64,000 bases of DNA from Pseudomonadota bacterium (GTDB taxonomy: Bacteria; Pseudomonadota; Gammaproteobacteria; Steroidobacterales; Woeseiaceae), in assembly GCA_022573655.1 (NCBI GenBank), contig JACZTO010000004.1, forward strand, positions 1 to 64,000, given 5' to 3'. Below, piece after piece: positions 59,983 through 64,000 of the stretch (its first letter is position 1; the number at the start of each line of letters is the position of its first letter). The position numbers were made by a program, and so were the translations under genes. Under the pieces are notes generated by a model. It saw only the letters and a program-made list of their open reading frames with translations. It made no database searches and was not told the origin of the DNA.

Positions 59983-61433
59983 TGAACTGGACGGTCGTAC
60001 AACGAATCCTCGGGCTGCTCTTGATGATGTTCAGCCTGACAATGTTGCCGCCAATATTGTTCAGCCTGTACTACGACGATCATTCCTGGCAACCATTTAT
60101 TCGAGGCTTCGGCCTGACGCTGATTTCGGGCTTCTTATTGTGGTTCCCGGTGCGTCGGTCGCGCAAAGACCTGCGGCTTCGCGACGGCTTTCTTATCGTC
60201 GCGGCATTTTGGATCGTCCTCGGTTCCTTCGGTGCCGCACCACTCTACTTCGCCGACAGTCTGTCACTTTCGGTTACCGACGCCGTCTTCGAATCAATGT
60301 CGGGCCTGACAACGACCGGTGCGACTCTGATGACGGGTCTCGATGATCTTCCAGTTTCCATCTTGTATTACCGCCAGCAACTGCAATGGCTGGGCGGCAT
60401 GGGAATCATTGTGTTGGCTGTCGCCGTGTTACCAATGCTCGGCGTCGGTGGTATGCAGTTATATCGCGCTGAGGCGCCTGGTCCGGTCAAAGACACCAAG
60501 CTGACGCCGCGAATTACGGAGACAGCGAAGGCACTCTGGTATGTCTACCTGGCGTTCACAATCGCCTGCATGCTCAGCTACCGGCTGGCTGGTATGGGCT
60601 GGTTTGATGCTCTTTGCCATTCTTTTTCAACCGTCGCCATCGGCGGATTTTCAACCCATGATGCAAGCATTGGCTACTTCGACAGCGATGCGATCAATCT
60701 CGTGGCGGTCTTTTTCATGTTCGTCGCGGGTATCAATTTTTCTCTGCACTTTTTCGCCTGGCGTTACGTGTCGATCAAGCACTACTTCCAGGACCCGGAG
60801 TTCAAAGCGTATTCTTTCATTCTGATTGTCTTGTCCATCTTTGTTGTTGCAACTCTGTATCAGTACCGCGGCTTCACAGATCCCGGGCAAACGTTCATTG
60901 GTGGACTGTTTCACGCTGTGTCTATTGCAACAACCACGGGCTTTACGACGGAGGACTTCACCGTCTGGCCGGCAGCACTTCCCCTGCTGCTCATTCTCGC
61001 GAGCTTTATCGGCGGCTCTGCGGGATCAACTGCGGGCGGTATCAAAGTCATTCGCTGCTTGCTGATTTACAAACAGGGCGCACGCGAACTCGCCCGGCTC
61101 GTACACCCCAGCGCTGAGATACCCGTCAAGCTGGGCAATAAAGTGGTGCCGTACCGGATTGTCGATGCCGTATGGGGTTTCTTTTCGGTTTATATCGTCG
61201 TCTTCGGCGTGATGCTGGTCGCAATGATGTTGACGGGCCTTGACCAGGTAACAGCTTTTTCTGCAGTGGCCGCAACGCTCAACAATCTAGGTCCTGGGCT
61301 CGGCGACGTTTCCTCGGGATTCATGTCCCTGACCGACACGGCAAAGTGGATCTCGGTCGTTGGAATGCTACTGGGGCGCCTGGAAATTTTCACTCTGTTG
61401 GTCTTGTTCACGCCGATGTTCTGGCGCCACTGA
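59982..61433 (+). CDS. trkH: Trk potassium uptake membrane subunit TrkH
   Basis: FESMSGLTTTGATLMTGLDDLP, CHSFSTVAIGGFSTHDASIG, GGSAGSTAGGIKVIR. Confidence 0.97.
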   Translation: MNWTVVQRILGLLLMMFSLTMLPPILFSLYYDDHSWQPFIRGFGLTLISGFLLWFPVRRSRKDLRLRDGFLIVAAFWIVLGSFGAAPLYFADSLSLSVTDAVFESMSGLTTTGATLMTGLDDLPVSILYYRQQLQWLGGMGIIVLAVAVLPMLGVGGMQLYRAEAPGPVKDTKLTPRITETAKALWYVYLAFTIACMLSYRLAGMGWFDALCHSFSTVAIGGFSTHDASIGYFDSDAINLVAVFFMFVAGINFSLHFFAWRYVSIKHYFQDPEFKAYSFILIVLSIFVVATLYQYRGFTDPGQTFIGGLFHAVSIATTTGFTTEDFTVWPAALPLLLILASFIGGSAGSTAGGIKVIRCLLIYKQGARELARLVHPSAEIPVKLGNKVVPYRIVDAVWGFFSVYIVVFGVMLVAMMLTGLDQVTAFSAVAATLNNLGPGLGDVSSGFMSLTDTAKWISVVGMLLGRLEIFTLLVLFTPMFWRH

Positions 61434-61918
61434 TGCTCGACCGAATAAGCGCGACGCTCGGCAGGGCGTCTGCCTGGCTGACCCTGCTCATGGTGATTGT
61501 CACGTTCGTCGTTGTGGTCATGCGCTACGTGTTCGACGCCGGACTCATCTGGTTGCAGGAATCTGTGATCTGGATGCATGCGTTCGTATTTATGATCGGC
61601 GCGGCTTATACCTTGCAGCAAGAGGAACACGTCCGCGTTGATATTTTCTACCGCGCGATGACGCCTGCGCGACGCGCATGGGTCGACCTGATCGGCGTTC
61701 TTATATTCTTGTTGCCGCTCTGCGCGTTCCTGGCGTGGGCGTCCATCGACTATGTTGCCTTGTCCTGGCAACTGCGCGAGGCGTCGCGCGAGTCCGGCGG
61801 GATGCCGTACCCAATGGTTCCGCTACTGAAGTCGATACTGATCGTGATGCCAATCTTGCTGGGACTGCAGGGGGTTTCCATGTTGCTGCGCTGCATTCGC
61901 ACATTGAGGACCGGCTAA
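61433..61918 (+). CDS. TRAP transporter small permease (DctQ family)
   Basis: 4-TM protein, LITF-type N-terminus, RYVFDAGLIWLQESVIWMHAFVFMIGAAYTLQQEEHVRVDIFY; start overlaps trkH stop. Confidence 0.93.
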   Translation: MLDRISATLGRASAWLTLLMVIVTFVVVVMRYVFDAGLIWLQESVIWMHAFVFMIGAAYTLQQEEHVRVDIFYRAMTPARRAWVDLIGVLIFLLPLCAFLAWASIDYVALSWQLREASRESGGMPYPMVPLLKSILIVMPILLGLQGVSMLLRCIRTLRTG

Positions 61919-61919
61919 G

Positions 61920-63293
61920 GTGGAGTGGGTCGCCGCGCTGTTGTTCGGTGTGGTAATCCTCGTGCTGCTTGCCGGTTTTCCGGTCGCACTATCGCTCGGC
62001 GGTACGGCACTGATTTTCGCCGGCCTCGGCGTACTCGGTGGCAGCTTCAATGAAGCTCTGCTGTTTGGGCTGCCCAATCGCCTGTTCGGAATAATGACCA
62101 ACGAGATGCTGGTCGCGGTCCCGTTGTTCGTCTTCATGGGCGTCACGCTCGAGCGGGCGCGCATTGCTGAAGATTTGCTTGAAACAATGAGCGCTCTTTT
62201 TGGGAGGCTGCGCGGTGGACTCGGTATTTCGGTAACGCTCATAGGCATGTTGCTTGCCGCGAGTACCGGTATTGTCGGCGCTACCGTCGTGACGATGGGG
62301 CTGCTGTCGCTGCCAACGATGTTGAGGCGCGGCTACTCGCCCGAAATCTCCTCCGGCATCATCTGCGCATCCGGAACGCTCGGACAGATCATTCCACCGT
62401 CCATCGTTCTCGTGATGCTCGGCGATGTACTGACCACCGCTTACCAGCAGGCGCAGCTGGAAATGGGTATTTTGTCGCCCAGGACCGTCTCCGTTGGCGA
62501 TCTGTTCGCAGGCGCGCTCATTCCCGGGCTGTTGTTGGTATTTCTGTACATCACATACCTGCTTTTTGTCGCAGCATTCAAGCCCAATACGATGCCGGCG
62601 CATGAGCGTGAGCCCGACGAACGGGTTTCACCTGGAAGAATTCTGCGCGCGCTGCTGCCGCCGCTGGTTCTGATTTTCGCGGTGCTGGGTTCGATACTGG
62701 GCGGCTTCGCAACTCCCACAGAAGCTGCGGGTGTTGGTGGGATGGGCGCTTTGCTGCTAGCCATCGGTCGCCGCGAAATCAACCTTGAACGCCTCCGGGA
62801 AATCATGCGCAGCACATTGCGCATCAGCAGCATGGTATTTCTGATTCTTATTGGCGCGTCGATTTTCTCCCTGGTGTTCCGCGGTTATGGAGGCGACGAC
62901 GGCGTTCGTGCCCTGCTCGAAGCAATTCCAGGCGGAGTATTCGGCGCCATGATGGTCGTCATGCTCATAATGTTTCTGTTGGGCTTTGTGCTCGACTTTA
63001 TTGAAATCACCTTTGTGGTTGTGCCTATTGTCGGGCCTGTACTGCTTGCCATGGGGCTCGACCCGGTCTGGCTGGGCATCATGATTGCCATTAACCTGCA
63101 AACCTCGTTCTTGACGCCACCGTTTGGATTCGCGCTGTTCTACCTGCGTGGCGTCGCACCGCCGGAGGTGAGCACTGCGCAAATCTATCGGGGGGTAATC
63201 CCGTTCGTTGCCATTCAATTGTTCGCGCTGTTGTTAATTGCGGTGTTCCCTGAACTCGTTACCTGGCTGCCGGGCAAGATATACGGATACTAG
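61920..63293 (+). CDS. TRAP transporter large permease (DctM family)
   Basis: GFPVALSLGGTALIFAGLG, EMLVAVPLFVFMGVTLERA, LGQIIPPSIVLVMLGDV, GAFATPTEAAG-like motif, NLQTSFLTPPFGFALFYLRG. Confidence 0.96.
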   Translation: MEWVAALLFGVVILVLLAGFPVALSLGGTALIFAGLGVLGGSFNEALLFGLPNRLFGIMTNEMLVAVPLFVFMGVTLERARIAEDLLETMSALFGRLRGGLGISVTLIGMLLAASTGIVGATVVTMGLLSLPTMLRRGYSPEISSGIICASGTLGQIIPPSIVLVMLGDVLTTAYQQAQLEMGILSPRTVSVGDLFAGALIPGLLLVFLYITYLLFVAAFKPNTMPAHEREPDERVSPGRILRALLPPLVLIFAVLGSILGGFATPTEAAGVGGMGALLLAIGRREINLERLREIMRSTLRISSMVFLILIGASIFSLVFRGYGGDDGVRALLEAIPGGVFGAMMVVMLIMFLLGFVLDFIEITFVVVPIVGPVLLAMGLDPVWLGIMIAINLQTSFLTPPFGFALFYLRGVAPPEVSTAQIYRGVIPFVAIQLFALLLIAVFPELVTWLPGKIYGY

Positions 63294-64000
63294 ATGGGTA
63301 GTGCCTGTCGGACCGCGTCGACAAATTTTTCTATTAACTCCTGCTCTTCCACATCGTCGATATTGTACGGCGGTGCCAATAGAATGTGATCGCCGCGCTT
63401 GCCATCGACGGTACCGCCCATTCCATAGCAAAGCAGCCCAATTTCCATTGCCGTTTTTTGAATCTTCCTGTGTATTTTTGACGCCGGATCGAAAGACTCT
63501 TTGCTCCCTTTGTCTACGACAAATTCGACACCGATGAACATCCCGCGGCCGCGAATATCGCCTACATTCGGATGTTCGCCAAGGGCGTTGCGCAGCCCAT
63601 CGCCTATTGTCTTGCCACGCGCTACGACGTTCGGCAGAAGGCCCTCACTCCTGATTATCTTCTGCGTCGCGAGCGAAGCCGCGACTGCTGTGGCATGCCC
63701 CATAAACGTGTGGCCATGTTGAAAGTAGCCACTGTTATCTCTGATCACCTCAATGATTTTATTCGTACAAAGCAGGGCCCCGATGGGTTGATAACCGGCC
63801 GCCAGTCCTTTTGCCATCGTCACCATGTCGGGAGTGATGTGTTCCTGCTGATAAGCCATCATTGATCCCGTCCGTCCGGATCCACACATGACCTCATCAA
63901 GAATCAGGTGAATCCCGTAACGATCGCAGATTTCCCGGATACGACCGAAATAGCCTGGGACGGCGACGACCGCCCCCGCGGTTGCACCCACAACGGTCTC
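63290..64000 (-). CDS. Class III aminotransferase (partial, truncated by window end)
   Basis: LILDEVMCGSGRTGSMMAYQQEHITPDMVTMAKGLAAGYQPIGALL (PLP lysine), GHTFMGHATAVAASLA. Confidence 0.94.
   Translation of the reverse strand, partial: ETVVGATAGAVVAVPGYFGRIREICDRYGIHLILDEVMCGSGRTGSMMAYQQEHITPDMVTMAKGLAAGYQPIGALLCTNKIIEVIRDNSGYFQHGHTFMGHATAVAASLATQKIIRSEGLLPNVVARGKTIGDGLRNALGEHPNVGDIRGRGMFIGVEFVVDKGSKESFDPASKIHRKIQKTAMEIGLLCYGMGGTVDGKRGDHILLAPPYNIDDVEEQELIEKFVDAVRQALPI

Noticed and set aside
1-64000. CRISPR arrays, rRNA, tRNA, prophage or transposase genes
   Set aside because: No regularly spaced direct repeats, no recognisable RNA genes, and no integrase/transposase translations were seen in the ORF track; tRNAs could be missed by eye and should be checked with tRNAscan-SE.

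Overview
The window reads as a gammaproteobacterial chromosome segment that is mostly core genes. Clearly recognisable loci are: a complete trp operon (trpEGDCFBA plus a DUF2007-like gene) preceded by a trpL leader peptide and attenuator that are not in the ORF track; yajQ-ppc; a YbbA/YbbP-type ABC transporter divergent from tesA; fadD; hemE-pyrF-dgt-aroB-aroK-pilQPONM; mrcA; gltA; rpmE; hemW-rdgB-rph; yicC-gmk-rpoZ-spoT-ridA-recG-ubiA; comF/bioC; SURF1-ctaB; uvrD; trkA-trkH followed by TRAP DctQM; and a truncated class III aminotransferase. Items most worth a second look: (1) an ECF sigma / putative anti-sigma / extremely acidic D-E-H-rich secreted protein / TPR plus beta-barrel-like protein cluster (53038-56365); (2) a dispersed palindromic repeat family (GGGGGACAGTGACCCTAACTC) at three convergent gene junctions, where it supplies C-terminal codons (..GGQ-stop) to two genes, with a near-copy inside a GGDEF gene; (3) a trpL leader with three consecutive Trp codons, an overlapping hairpin and a terminator, apparently with little or no 5' UTR; (4) a structured ~230 bp inverted-repeat element between ppc and a nitroreductase gene; (5) a DnaA-box cluster upstream of rpmE; (6) a c-di-GMP protein with pseudo-receiver and degenerate EAL features. 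No CRISPR array, rRNA, recognisable tRNA or transposase gene was found by eye. All family assignments come from reading the translations; no database search was run.
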